From NCBI GenBank assembly GCA_030607815.1, contig JAUWJG010000039.1:1-7474 (forward strand): 7,474 bases of DNA, in the 5' to 3' direction. This document shows, piece by piece, positions 1 through 5,054 of the stretch (positions are counted from its first letter, which is position 1; every line of letters starts with the position of its first letter). The notes beneath the pieces are model-generated. The model saw nothing but the letters and a program-made list of their open reading frames with translations, was not told where the DNA came from and did no database searches. A program made the translations under genes and the position numbers. This DNA comes from Candidatus Bathyarchaeota archaeon. Its GTDB lineage: Archaea; Thermoproteota; Bathyarchaeia; RBG-16-48-13; GCA-020355125.

Positions 1-74
1 ACGTCTCCCTCAAACTCCACATTTTTTCATCAGTTGCAAATTTGTGATATTTTTGGAGTATAACATTCAAAAAA

Positions 75-82
75 ACTTAAAA
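75..82 (+). promoter_or_regulatory. Possible TATA box of the zinc-ribbon membrane protein
   Basis: An AT-only stretch (ACTTAAAA) follows an A-run. It lies about 45 bases ahead of the likely ATG at 125, so transcription would start near 104 and leave a leader of about 20 bases holding the GGAG at 112-115. The match to the archaeal TATA consensus is only fair, and the region is AT-rich, so chance matches are common. Confidence 0.3.
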
Positions 83-111
83 GTGATAAACTCTAGAATC
101 TAAAATTAGTC

Positions 112-115
112 GGAG
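112..115 (+). promoter_or_regulatory. Ribosome binding site GGAG that decides between two ATG starts
   Basis: GGAG lies only 3 bases from the ATG at 119 but 9 bases from the in-frame ATG at 125. The usual spacing is about 5 to 9 bases, so the second ATG is favoured. The protein would then begin MVYCTKCG, which puts the first zinc-ribbon cysteine four residues in, as is common for such proteins. Confidence 0.5.
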
Positions 116-118
116 ATA

Positions 119-505
119 ATGATCATGGTTTATTGTACAAAATGTGGCAAAAAAAACGTAGAAGATACTAAATATTGTGGCAAGTGCGGAGCAGACTTGG
201 GATTACAGGCGAAAAGTGTAGAAGGACGCTTTGAAAAATCTATAGAGGAATCGGCTGAACAATTCGGAGAACGCATGGGGAAATGGGGCGAAGATATGGG
301 AAAACGTGCAGAAAATGAATGTTTCGGTCTTCCCCAAGGTGGCACAATCTTAGGACTACTCATTGGCATAATAATCATCATCGTCGGACTTCAGCAGGTT
401 TTTGGGTGGCAAATCGATGTAGATGTCGCGCCTTTCGGAACTATCGTTCTGGGATTACTTTTCGTTGCAGGCGCCATATATGGTCTCACTCGCAGAAGAA
501 GCTAA
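119..505 (+). CDS. Zinc-ribbon protein with two C-terminal membrane helices
   Basis: The protein has 128 residues from the ATG at 119, or 126 from the better placed ATG at 125. Residues 6-23 form a compact zinc ribbon (CTKCG, then CGKCG; Cys 6, 9, 20 and 23). Residues about 36-67 are a charged helix rich in Glu, Lys and Gly, followed by the short motif CFGLPQGG (68-75). Two hydrophobic segments, about 76-97 and 106-122, should span the membrane, and the chain ends in a basic RRR tail. The layout suggests a cytoplasmic zinc ribbon tethered to the membrane. Similar uncharacterised zinc-ribbon membrane proteins are common in archaea, as far as I recall. I cannot assign a function or partner. It seems to be a single-gene unit with its own promoter and a T-run after the stop. 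Confidence 0.85.
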   Translation: MIMVYCTKCGKKNVEDTKYCGKCGADLGLQAKSVEGRFEKSIEESAEQFGERMGKWGEDMGKRAENECFGLPQGGTILGLLIGIIIIIVGLQQVFGWQIDVDVAPFGTIVLGLLFVAGAIYGLTRRRS

Positions 506-522
506 CAAACCGTCATATACCA

Positions 523-528
523 TTTTTT
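523..528 (+). terminator. T-run after the zinc-ribbon gene, candidate archaeal terminator
   Basis: Six T residues lie 18 bases after the TAA stop of the preceding gene. Archaeal RNA polymerase can terminate at U-rich tracts without a hairpin, and none is seen here. The run is short, so the call is tentative. Confidence 0.35.
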
Positions 529-628
529 CTGTTCTAGAAGTGGCTACAAAGGAGATTACTATAATTAATAAATACCATGAACGTTAAACCTAAGATGTTT
601 AATTGGACAAAGAGCTAATTGTGACATC

Positions 629-766
629 ATGAATCGCTTTTCGGATAGTATGGGTAATAAGAGTTCTTTTTGTGAAGCCATCGATAGAGTTTTGGTTTGT
701 TTGGATGAATATTTTCCCCTACCTTTTGACATTATCCAGCTTGCAGCATTCCTCGAGCGGGCTTAA
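629..766 (+). CDS. Possible 45-residue protein of unknown function, or a gene remnant
   Basis: An open frame begins at ATG 629 and ends at TAA 764-766. The peptide starts MNRFSDSMGNKSSF, continues with an acidic-hydrophobic stretch (AIDRVLVCLDEYFPLPFDII) and ends QLAAFLERA. The composition is protein-like, and the GC content is higher than in the surrounding gap. The frame stays open upstream to 581, so a longer reading without ATG is possible. No ribosome site sits at a good distance from 629. A GGAG at 551-554 has no start codon within 10 bases. An ATG at 577 opens a different frame that closes after 13 codons (MNVKPKMFNWTKS), so a frameshifted older gene is one explanation. I do not recognise the family. 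The 3' end overlaps a hairpin, so the segment might instead be a noncoding RNA. This is a low-confidence call. Confidence 0.3.
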   Translation: MNRFSDSMGNKSSFCEAIDRVLVCLDEYFPLPFDIIQLAAFLERA

Positions 767-775
767 GGCTTGAGG
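751..775 (+). other. GC-rich hairpin inside a possible folded RNA
   Basis: CCTCGAGC (751-758) can pair along all eight positions with GCTTGAGG (768-775), using one G-U pair and a nine-base loop. The loop holds the TAA stop of the 629-766 frame. No T-run follows, so it is not a classical terminator. A second complementarity, 695-704 with 786-795 (9 of 10 pairs), encloses it, which would suit a structured RNA or a structured mRNA end. Confidence 0.35.
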
Positions 776-1010
776 TAGAAAAGCACCAACCAAACGTTTT
801 AAAAAGGTATAGTTATTACTCACTAAAATTTTTGCTTCAATATATTTTAAAAGAAAATTTATAGACAGAAATATCATTAAGATATTAAACTACAGGAAAG
901 TTTCAGTCTTTTGATTAAATGATTTCCAATAAATACTACCCTTAAGTACTCAAAAGAGAGATATGTGTTGATAAATTCGATTATCGTAACTTATTTTCTC
1001 TTTAATAATT

Positions 1011-1018
1011 TTTTTATA
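1011..1018 (+). promoter_or_regulatory. Possible TATA box of the nitroreductase gene
   Basis: TTTTTATA lies about 50 bases ahead of the TTG start. A transcript starting 25 bases downstream, near 1040, would leave a leader of about 25 bases carrying GGGGGT. The AT-rich setting makes this weak. Confidence 0.25.
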
Positions 1019-1049
1019 GGATGTAAACAATATATTGATTGGTAATAAT

Positions 1050-1055
1050 GGGGGT
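1050..1055 (+). promoter_or_regulatory. GGGGGT, likely ribosome site for the TTG start at 1066
   Basis: GGGGGT can pair with the anti-Shine-Dalgarno sequence through one G-U pair. It ends 10 bases before TTG 1066 and 16 before GTG 1072, which favours TTG. ATG codons at 1048 and 1057 are in the same frame but are cut off by TAA at 1063-1065, directly before the TTG. Confidence 0.4.
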
Positions 1056-1065
1056 TATGAGTTAA

Positions 1066-1578
1066 TTGGATGTGAATGAGGTTATTAAAGTTCGACGAAG
1101 TATAAGGAAATATCAGATAAAAGAAATCGAAGAGGATAAACTTTTTAGAGTTCTTGAAGCTGGAAGACTTTCACCTTCAGCTGTCAACAAACAACCATGG
1201 CATTTCATCGTGATTACGGATCCTGAAATTAGGAAAAGGATGAAAGAAGCTTATAGTAGAAATTGGTTTTATGAAGCTCCAGTGATCATAGTTATATGTG
1301 TTGATCCAACTATCGCTTGGGTTCGAGGAGATGGTGAAAAATTTTGGAAGGTAGATGGATCTATTGCAATGCAATGTATGATTCTTCAAGCTACAGAGGA
1401 AGGTTTAGGTACCTGTTGGATTGGTGCGTTTCACGAGAAAACAGTTAAAAAAATTCTGGAAATCCCACCACATATTCGAGTATTAGCTATGACGCCTTTA
1501 GGATATCCGGATGAAACAAAATCGAAAGTCACTAAAAGAAAAAATATGGAAGAGATACTCCACAAAAATAAGTGGTAA
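1066..1578 (+). CDS. Nitroreductase family FMN-dependent oxidoreductase
   Basis: The protein has 170 residues, typical of the short single-domain nitroreductases. Members bind FMN and use NAD(P)H to reduce nitro compounds, quinones, flavins or other acceptors. The physiological substrate here cannot be read from sequence. Visible FMN-site signatures are RRSIRKY (10-16), SPSAVNKQPW (36-45), the helix around 98-113 leading into GLGTCWIG (113-120), and LGYPDE (145-150) followed by the basic segment KRKNMEEI (157-164). There is no signal peptide or membrane segment, so it is probably cytoplasmic. The start is TTG 1066, chosen because an in-frame TAA lies directly upstream and GGGGGT is suitably placed; GTG 1072 is the alternative. 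It stands alone and converges with cysS with only 57 bases between the stops, so nothing in the context narrows its role. Confidence 0.9.
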   Translation: MDVNEVIKVRRSIRKYQIKEIEEDKLFRVLEAGRLSPSAVNKQPWHFIVITDPEIRKRMKEAYSRNWFYEAPVIIVICVDPTIAWVRGDGEKFWKVDGSIAMQCMILQATEEGLGTCWIGAFHEKTVKKILEIPPHIRVLAMTPLGYPDETKSKVTKRKNMEEILHKNKW

Positions 1579-1635
1579 ATATTGTAATCTATACAAGTCA
1601 ATGTTTTAAATAGATGTGGAGTGTCATAATTTAGA

Positions 1636-3051
1636 CTAATTTTGGTATCTCCACTGTGTTCCTTCAGGTTTGTCTTCGACTATTATCCCCATTGATTTCA
1701 GTTTTAAACGAATTTCGTCAGCTTTCTTCCAGTTTTTCTGATTTCTACTCATCTCTCGCTCTTTTAATAACATCTGGATTTCCTCAGGAAGAGCTTCTAC
1801 CTTTCTTTTTTTCTCTAAGAGACCGAAGACATGTGCAATTTCCATTATTGTATTCAAGACTTTGGTAAGAGTCGATTTACTCATTTTTGCAGCTATTGCT
1901 TTGTTTCCGATTTTTACCAGATTATGGAATTCTGAAAGGGCTTTAGGTGTTTTGAAGTCATCATCCATTGCATTGATGATAGCATCTTTTGTATGCGATA
2001 TTTGTTTTTGTAATTCTTCTTCTAGTTTATCTACTGTCTCTAATTCTTGAGTGTTCTGTATCTGTAACTTCAAGTTATCAACGGTATTGTAGATCCTTCT
2101 GAGACTTTGCTTTTGATGTTCTAAGGTTTTTTGAGTAAAGTTTACTGGTTTCCGGTAATGTGTTGAGAGAATGAAAAGCCTAAACACTTCAGCATCCCAC
2201 TTGTCCAAAAGATCTACTATAGTGATGAAGTTGCCAAGGGATTTTGACATTTTTTCGCCGTTAATCGTTAAAAAACCTGTATGTAACCAATATGATGCAA
2301 AAGGTTTTTTTCCACTGTAGGCTTCGGACTGCGCTAGCTCATTTTCGTGGTGTGGAAAAATCAGGTCTCTTCCACCACCATGAATATCAATTTGTTGTCC
2401 AAGGTACTTCGTTGACATTGCGGAACATTCGATGTGCCATCCTGGTCTCCCTTTACTCCAAGGACTACTCCAGGAGGGTTCTCCTTTCTTAGAATTCTTC
2501 CATAGAGCAAAGTCTGCAGGATTCTTTTTCCTCTTATCAACTACTACTCTGGCACCAGATTTGATTGCATCCAAAGTTTGATTAGAGAGTTTACCATAAT
2601 CTTCAACCTTACTCACAGCGAAGTAGACGTCGCCATCTACAACATAGGCGAACCCTTTGTTGATTAAAGTTTGAATAATTGCAATGATCTCTGGGATGTG
2701 TCCTGAAACTTTTGGATATATATCAGCATCTTTAATCCCTAAAGCATGCATGTCGTCAAGAAATAGTTTTTCGAATTTCTTCGCTAGTTCTATGGAGTCC
2801 ATTCCAGATTCGTTTGCTCTTTTGATAATCTTGTCATCGATATCTGTGATGTTTACCACATATTTGACATTATATCCTTTATATTCGAGATATCGCGTGA
2901 TTAGATCAAAAGCCATGTATGTCTTGCCATGGCCTATGTGAGAGTAATCGTAGACGGTTGGACCGCAAACATAGAGGGTTACTTTATTTTTAACTCTCGG
3001 TTTGAAGAGTTCTATTTTACTACTCATCGTGTTGTAGAGTTTTAATGTCAT
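1636..3051 (-). CDS. cysS: Cysteinyl-tRNA synthetase
   Basis: This class I aminoacyl-tRNA synthetase activates cysteine with ATP and attaches it to tRNA-Cys in the cytoplasm. Its 471 residues match the usual length (about 460-480). The HIGH motif is HIGH at 38-41, directly after CGPTVYDYS. The KMSKS loop is at 267-271. The catalytic zinc ligands are expected at Cys29, Cys209 (GWHIECS), His234 and Glu238 (FPHHENE), all present. Residues 221-230 (IDIHGGGRDL) carry the conserved glycine loop. The C-terminal helical and anticodon-recognition part ends with a conserved-looking KADEIR...GTQWRY segment, so the gene is full length. The ATG at 3051 has a GGAGG seven bases upstream and a promoter about 65 bases upstream. 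It implies direct cysteinylation, although it does not exclude a SepRS/SepCysS route elsewhere in the genome. Confidence 0.98.
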   Translation of the reverse strand: MTLKLYNTMSSKIELFKPRVKNKVTLYVCGPTVYDYSHIGHGKTYMAFDLITRYLEYKGYNVKYVVNITDIDDKIIKRANESGMDSIELAKKFEKLFLDDMHALGIKDADIYPKVSGHIPEIIAIIQTLINKGFAYVVDGDVYFAVSKVEDYGKLSNQTLDAIKSGARVVVDKRKKNPADFALWKNSKKGEPSWSSPWSKGRPGWHIECSAMSTKYLGQQIDIHGGGRDLIFPHHENELAQSEAYSGKKPFASYWLHTGFLTINGEKMSKSLGNFITIVDLLDKWDAEVFRLFILSTHYRKPVNFTQKTLEHQKQSLRRIYNTVDNLKLQIQNTQELETVDKLEEELQKQISHTKDAIINAMDDDFKTPKALSEFHNLVKIGNKAIAAKMSKSTLTKVLNTIMEIAHVFGLLEKKRKVEALPEEIQMLLKEREMSRNQKNWKKADEIRLKLKSMGIIVEDKPEGTQWRYQN

Positions 3052-3058
3052 AAATAAT

Positions 3059-3063
3059 CCTCC
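3059..3063 (-). promoter_or_regulatory. Strong ribosome site (GGAGG) of cysS
   Basis: Read on the minus strand, GGAGG lies seven bases before the cysS ATG at 3051. It is the best ribosome site in the window and fixes that start. Confidence 0.75.
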
Positions 3064-3110
3064 AGATATGAAGTTAAAAAAACACGTTAATAAGTTTAGA
3101 CATTCCTTGG

Positions 3111-3122
3111 TCTTTTTAAAGG
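3111..3122 (-). promoter_or_regulatory. Probable cysS promoter (BRE/TATA)
   Basis: On the minus strand the sequence reads ACCTTTAAAAAG, a good archaeal TATA element (TTTAAAAA, 3113-3120). Initiation about 25 bases downstream would fall near 3090, giving a leader of about 40 bases that contains the GGAGG. This implies that cysS is transcribed independently of the ATP-grasp gene 300 bases upstream. Confidence 0.5.
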
Positions 3123-3176
3123 TACTCTATTTAGATAGAATTCTATATGAGTAATTTTAAGAGCGAAACCAACTTC

Positions 3177-3314
3177 TTAAAGAGAGTATCTAAACACAAG
3201 ACCGAGAAAAGTAATCAATAGAATAGCTACACCTACCTGAATCTGAGCAATAAATACATATGTAGTTCATTTTAAACTTACAAGTTCATTTGAGATGAAT
3301 TGGTTTCTTCTCAT
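3177..3314 (-). pseudogene. Small membrane-protein-like frame interrupted by one TGA
   Basis: On the minus strand an ATG at 3314 opens 15 codons (MRRNQFISNELVSLK). A TGA at 3267-3269 follows, and the same frame then stays open for 29 more codons to a TAA at 3177-3179. The second part begins TTYVFIAQ and contains VGVAILLITFLGLVF, a convincing transmembrane segment, ending in RYSL. If the TGA were read through, the product would be a 45-residue protein with a basic N-terminus and one membrane helix. No good ribosome site precedes the ATG, and the strand is T-rich, which favours hydrophobic codons by chance. It could be a nonsense-mutated gene, a sequencing error, a recoded TGA or a coincidence. 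I do not recognise a family. The frame lies wholly between the ATP-grasp stop and the cysS promoter. Confidence 0.22.
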
Positions 3315-3342
3315 AAGCCACAATCCATTGATGAAATCTAAG

Positions 3343-3356
3343 AAATAAATTTATTT
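3343..3356. other. AT palindrome at the end of the ATP-grasp gene
   Basis: AAATAAATTTATTT is a perfect 14-base palindrome that overlaps the last base of the minus-strand stop codon. Its composition is low in information, so it may be chance. It could contribute to transcript ending for the ATP-grasp gene. Confidence 0.2.
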
Positions 3357-4603
3357 TACTCAGGAATAACTAATAAAGATTGATAAATTGTTTTAGCTAC
3401 ATTTTTTGCGCGATTCAATGAATATTCTCTACTCAAACCTTCTATAATAACAGAGCATAAAGGTTCCCCACGTTCAACGATCACTCGTGGAATTGGTATG
3501 TCTCTAGTCTCTTTATGAATTTTTAAGTCTGAAACTTTAGAACGCATAAGAGCGAAAAGTATGAGTCGTGTATAATAGCTTCCAGAAATTATCTTAAGTT
3601 TAGGTAGAGTTCTTAAGTTGAATGCATCTAGATGTGCCTGAACAAGATTAATGTCTAAAACTCTCTCAACACACTCCAATGTTCCCTGAAATCTTGGATT
3701 CACTTCAACAATCTTTGGGATACCTTCAGCAGAGACTACAAAATCTACACCGTTAGATCCTATCAGATTATAAGTTGAGATCACTCGTTCAGCCATCGCT
3801 ATACATCTTTCTCTAAGTTTATTAGAAGATGTAAGAGGAACAATATTTCCACAGTACCCAAATTCTTCCCGTTGACCTAAATTACTCATTCCTAGAAGCT
3901 GCTCATTCACAGTCAATGTAAGCACTTTCTCTTTAGTAGAGATTAAAGAGGCACTTATTGCTTGACCTGGAATAAATTCTTGTATTAAGATCCTTTTCTC
4001 AATGGGAAAGTATCTTTTGAATATCGAAGTAAGATGTTTTTTATCAGAAACTTTTCTCACTCCGATTCCTCCAAATCCTTTTTCTGGTTTAATTATGATT
4101 GGATATCCAATATCTTTTGCTTTCTTTTTAGCATCCAGAAGGTCTTCAACAAATGCTGTTTCTGGATGAGGAATCTTCAGGCGCTTAAGAGTTTTAAAAA
4201 AATGTACCTTATCTCGAACCTTACTGATGTTACTTGGATTGTTTCCAAGAAATTTTACATGATCTTTAATAGATAATAGTATATTTTGGAAATCTTCTAA
4301 TCCAGATGAGAGGAGAACTCCATCAATTCGATGAATTTTTAACATTTTATGAAAAAGTTGTAAAAGTTTTTCTGGATGAAAATCATCTTCTAATCTGCCA
4401 CATGATTTCCCTTCAATCTGCGTGTTTATTGATAAGCTTTCCTTACATAACCGTTTTACATCTGAGTCACCAAAATAATCAATAGAGTACGCATTATATC
4501 CAGCTCTATTGATGGATGTAACAAGGGAGGTCACATCTAAACCGATAGCTAGTATGTTCAATTTTTCAGAGGGATAAAAAGAACTTGTGACAATGTTTGA
4601 CAT
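3356..4603 (-). CDS. ATP-grasp carboxylate-amine ligase-like protein, substrate unknown
   Basis: The protein has 415 residues. Residues about 15-120 form a Rossmann-like pre-ATP-grasp domain (LNILAIGLDVTSLVTSINRAG; DGVLLSSGLED). The ATP-grasp core follows: the nucleotide lysine and glycine loop in IIIKPEKGFGGIGV (169-182), the hinge ILIQEFIPG (205-213), and the metal ligands Asp287 (NGVDFV), Glu300 and Asn302 (VEVNPRFQGTLE). These residues suggest an active enzyme that makes an acyl phosphate from a carboxylate and joins it to a nucleophile. The EVNPRFQGTLECVE region resembles the archaeal group of predicted ATP-dependent carboligases (COG2232, from memory). The extra C-terminal domain, about 335-415, may bind the substrate. 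The start at 4603 has GTGAG five bases upstream. No neighbour suggests a pathway. It is transcribed away from the zinc ribbon/aglB unit. Confidence 0.85.
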   Translation of the reverse strand: MSNIVTSSFYPSEKLNILAIGLDVTSLVTSINRAGYNAYSIDYFGDSDVKRLCKESLSINTQIEGKSCGRLEDDFHPEKLLQLFHKMLKIHRIDGVLLSSGLEDFQNILLSIKDHVKFLGNNPSNISKVRDKVHFFKTLKRLKIPHPETAFVEDLLDAKKKAKDIGYPIIIKPEKGFGGIGVRKVSDKKHLTSIFKRYFPIEKRILIQEFIPGQAISASLISTKEKVLTLTVNEQLLGMSNLGQREEFGYCGNIVPLTSSNKLRERCIAMAERVISTYNLIGSNGVDFVVSAEGIPKIVEVNPRFQGTLECVERVLDINLVQAHLDAFNLRTLPKLKIISGSYYTRLILFALMRSKVSDLKIHKETRDIPIPRVIVERGEPLCSVIIEGLSREYSLNRAKNVAKTIYQSLLVIPE

Positions 4604-4630
4604 GTTTACTCACGAATTATTTTAATGCTT

Positions 4631-4643
4631 ATTTTATATTTAC
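4631..4643 (-). promoter_or_regulatory. Probable promoter of the ATP-grasp gene
   Basis: On the minus strand the sequence reads GTAAATATAAAAT, a TATA-like element about 35 bases ahead of the ATG at 4603. Initiation would fall near 4612, so the leader would be very short, about ten bases, and would still include GTGAG. Confidence 0.4.
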
Positions 4644-4676
4644 TTTATTGGAATATGTTTCTATAATTACGGTTAG

Positions 4677-4684
4677 GTGATCAC
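4677..4684. other. GTGATCAC palindrome in the divergent promoter region
   Basis: This eight-base perfect palindrome lies about 40 bases upstream of the ATP-grasp TATA element. It could be a regulator site, but a single short palindrome is weak evidence. Confidence 0.15.
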
Positions 4685-4830
4685 ATAAAGGGTAATGGAG
4701 AATATTTGTAAAGATAAACATCATACAACTGAAAAGATAAAATGAGAAACTTCTTTACTCTAAAGTTTTGTATAAATAAATATTATAGAAAAGCTCTATC
4801 AGATTCGTAATGCTCATAAAGTAGTATTTG

Positions 4831-4840
4831 CTTTTATATT
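4831..4840 (+). promoter_or_regulatory. Probable promoter of the zinc-ribbon/aglB unit
   Basis: CTTTTATATT matches the archaeal TATA pattern well. Initiation about 25 bases downstream falls near 4861, so the leader is about 18 bases and carries GAGGG ahead of the TTG at 4879. A second AT-rich candidate lies near 4770 (TATAAATAAATATTA), which would give a longer leader. Confidence 0.5.
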
Positions 4841-4866
4841 AATTCTGCATAGTAATTTGAGTTAAC

Positions 4867-4871
4867 GAGGG
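4867..4871 (+). promoter_or_regulatory. Ribosome site GAGGG that fixes the TTG start at 4879
   Basis: GAGGG ends seven bases before TTG 4879, an ideal spacing. No ATG or GTG lies in this frame nearby, so the ribosome site is the main evidence for a TTG-started gene. Confidence 0.65.
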
Positions 4872-4878
4872 TTAAACA

Positions 4879-5040
4879 TTGCCACAGAAAGTAATATGTG
4901 ATAATTGTGGAAAAGTTTTATACGATCATTCTGACCTTAAATCTCCGGCGGATATAATTAAGAAATTTGAGGGATTATGCCCTCAATGTGGTAATAAGCT
5001 TATTTTTGATCCTGAAAAAATTGAAATAAAATCACTATAA
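4879..5040 (+). CDS. Small zinc-ribbon protein encoded directly upstream of aglB
   Basis: A 53-residue protein starts at TTG 4879 (MPQKVICDNCGKVLYD) and ends at TAA 5038-5040. Two cysteine pairs, CDNCG (7-11) and CPQCG (34-38), are spaced like a treble-clef or rubredoxin-like zinc ribbon, with a helix-like segment (SPADIIKKFEG) between them. The tail is charged, and there is no membrane segment, so it should be cytoplasmic. The coding case rests on the GAGGG at the right distance, the TATA box upstream, the protein-like composition and the paired CxxC motifs. It ends 14 bases before aglB on the same strand, so the two are probably one transcript. A role in AglB expression, assembly or glycan supply is inference from position only. 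It could equally be a general nucleic-acid- or protein-binding ribbon. Confidence 0.8.
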   Translation: MPQKVICDNCGKVLYDHSDLKSPADIIKKFEGLCPQCGNKLIFDPEKIEIKSL

Positions 5041-5054
5041 AAGTGTTATAATAG

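Larger units (their letters stand above)
767..1060. other. AT-rich noncoding gap
   Basis: I see no credible gene on either strand here. All six frames are broken by frequent stops, and there is no tRNA-like or repeat structure. The right end must contain the promoter of the nitroreductase. Several TATA-like words occur (for example TTTTAAAAAGG near 797-807), but composition alone would produce them. CGATTATCG (978-986) is a small palindrome about 30 bases ahead of the best TATA candidate. Confidence 0.5.

Noticed and set aside
1..30. A minus-strand ATG at 22-20 reads off the left edge without a stop (MWSLRET).
   Set aside because: Only seven codons are visible and no ribosome site precedes it, so a divergent gene cannot be supported.
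319..537. A 72-codon plus-strand frame overlapping the zinc-ribbon membrane protein.
   Set aside because: It is an out-of-frame shadow of a gene with clear domains, has a biased composition and has no start signals.
751..775. Reading the GC-rich hairpin as an intrinsic terminator.
   Set aside because: No T-run follows it on either strand, so it is described only as a structural element.
1579..1635. A possible bidirectional terminator between the converging nitroreductase and cysS genes.
   Set aside because: I found neither a good inverted repeat nor a T-run on either strand.
2684..2941. An 85-codon plus-strand frame inside cysS, with others at 1656-2050 and 2292-2492.
   Set aside because: All lie antisense to well-conserved parts of cysS and lack ribosome sites or recognisable domains.
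4696..4746. A short plus-strand frame (MENICKDKHHTTEKIK) in the divergent promoter region.
   Set aside because: It has sixteen codons, no ribosome site and no cysteine pair or other motif. It lies before the main promoter of the zinc-ribbon/aglB unit.
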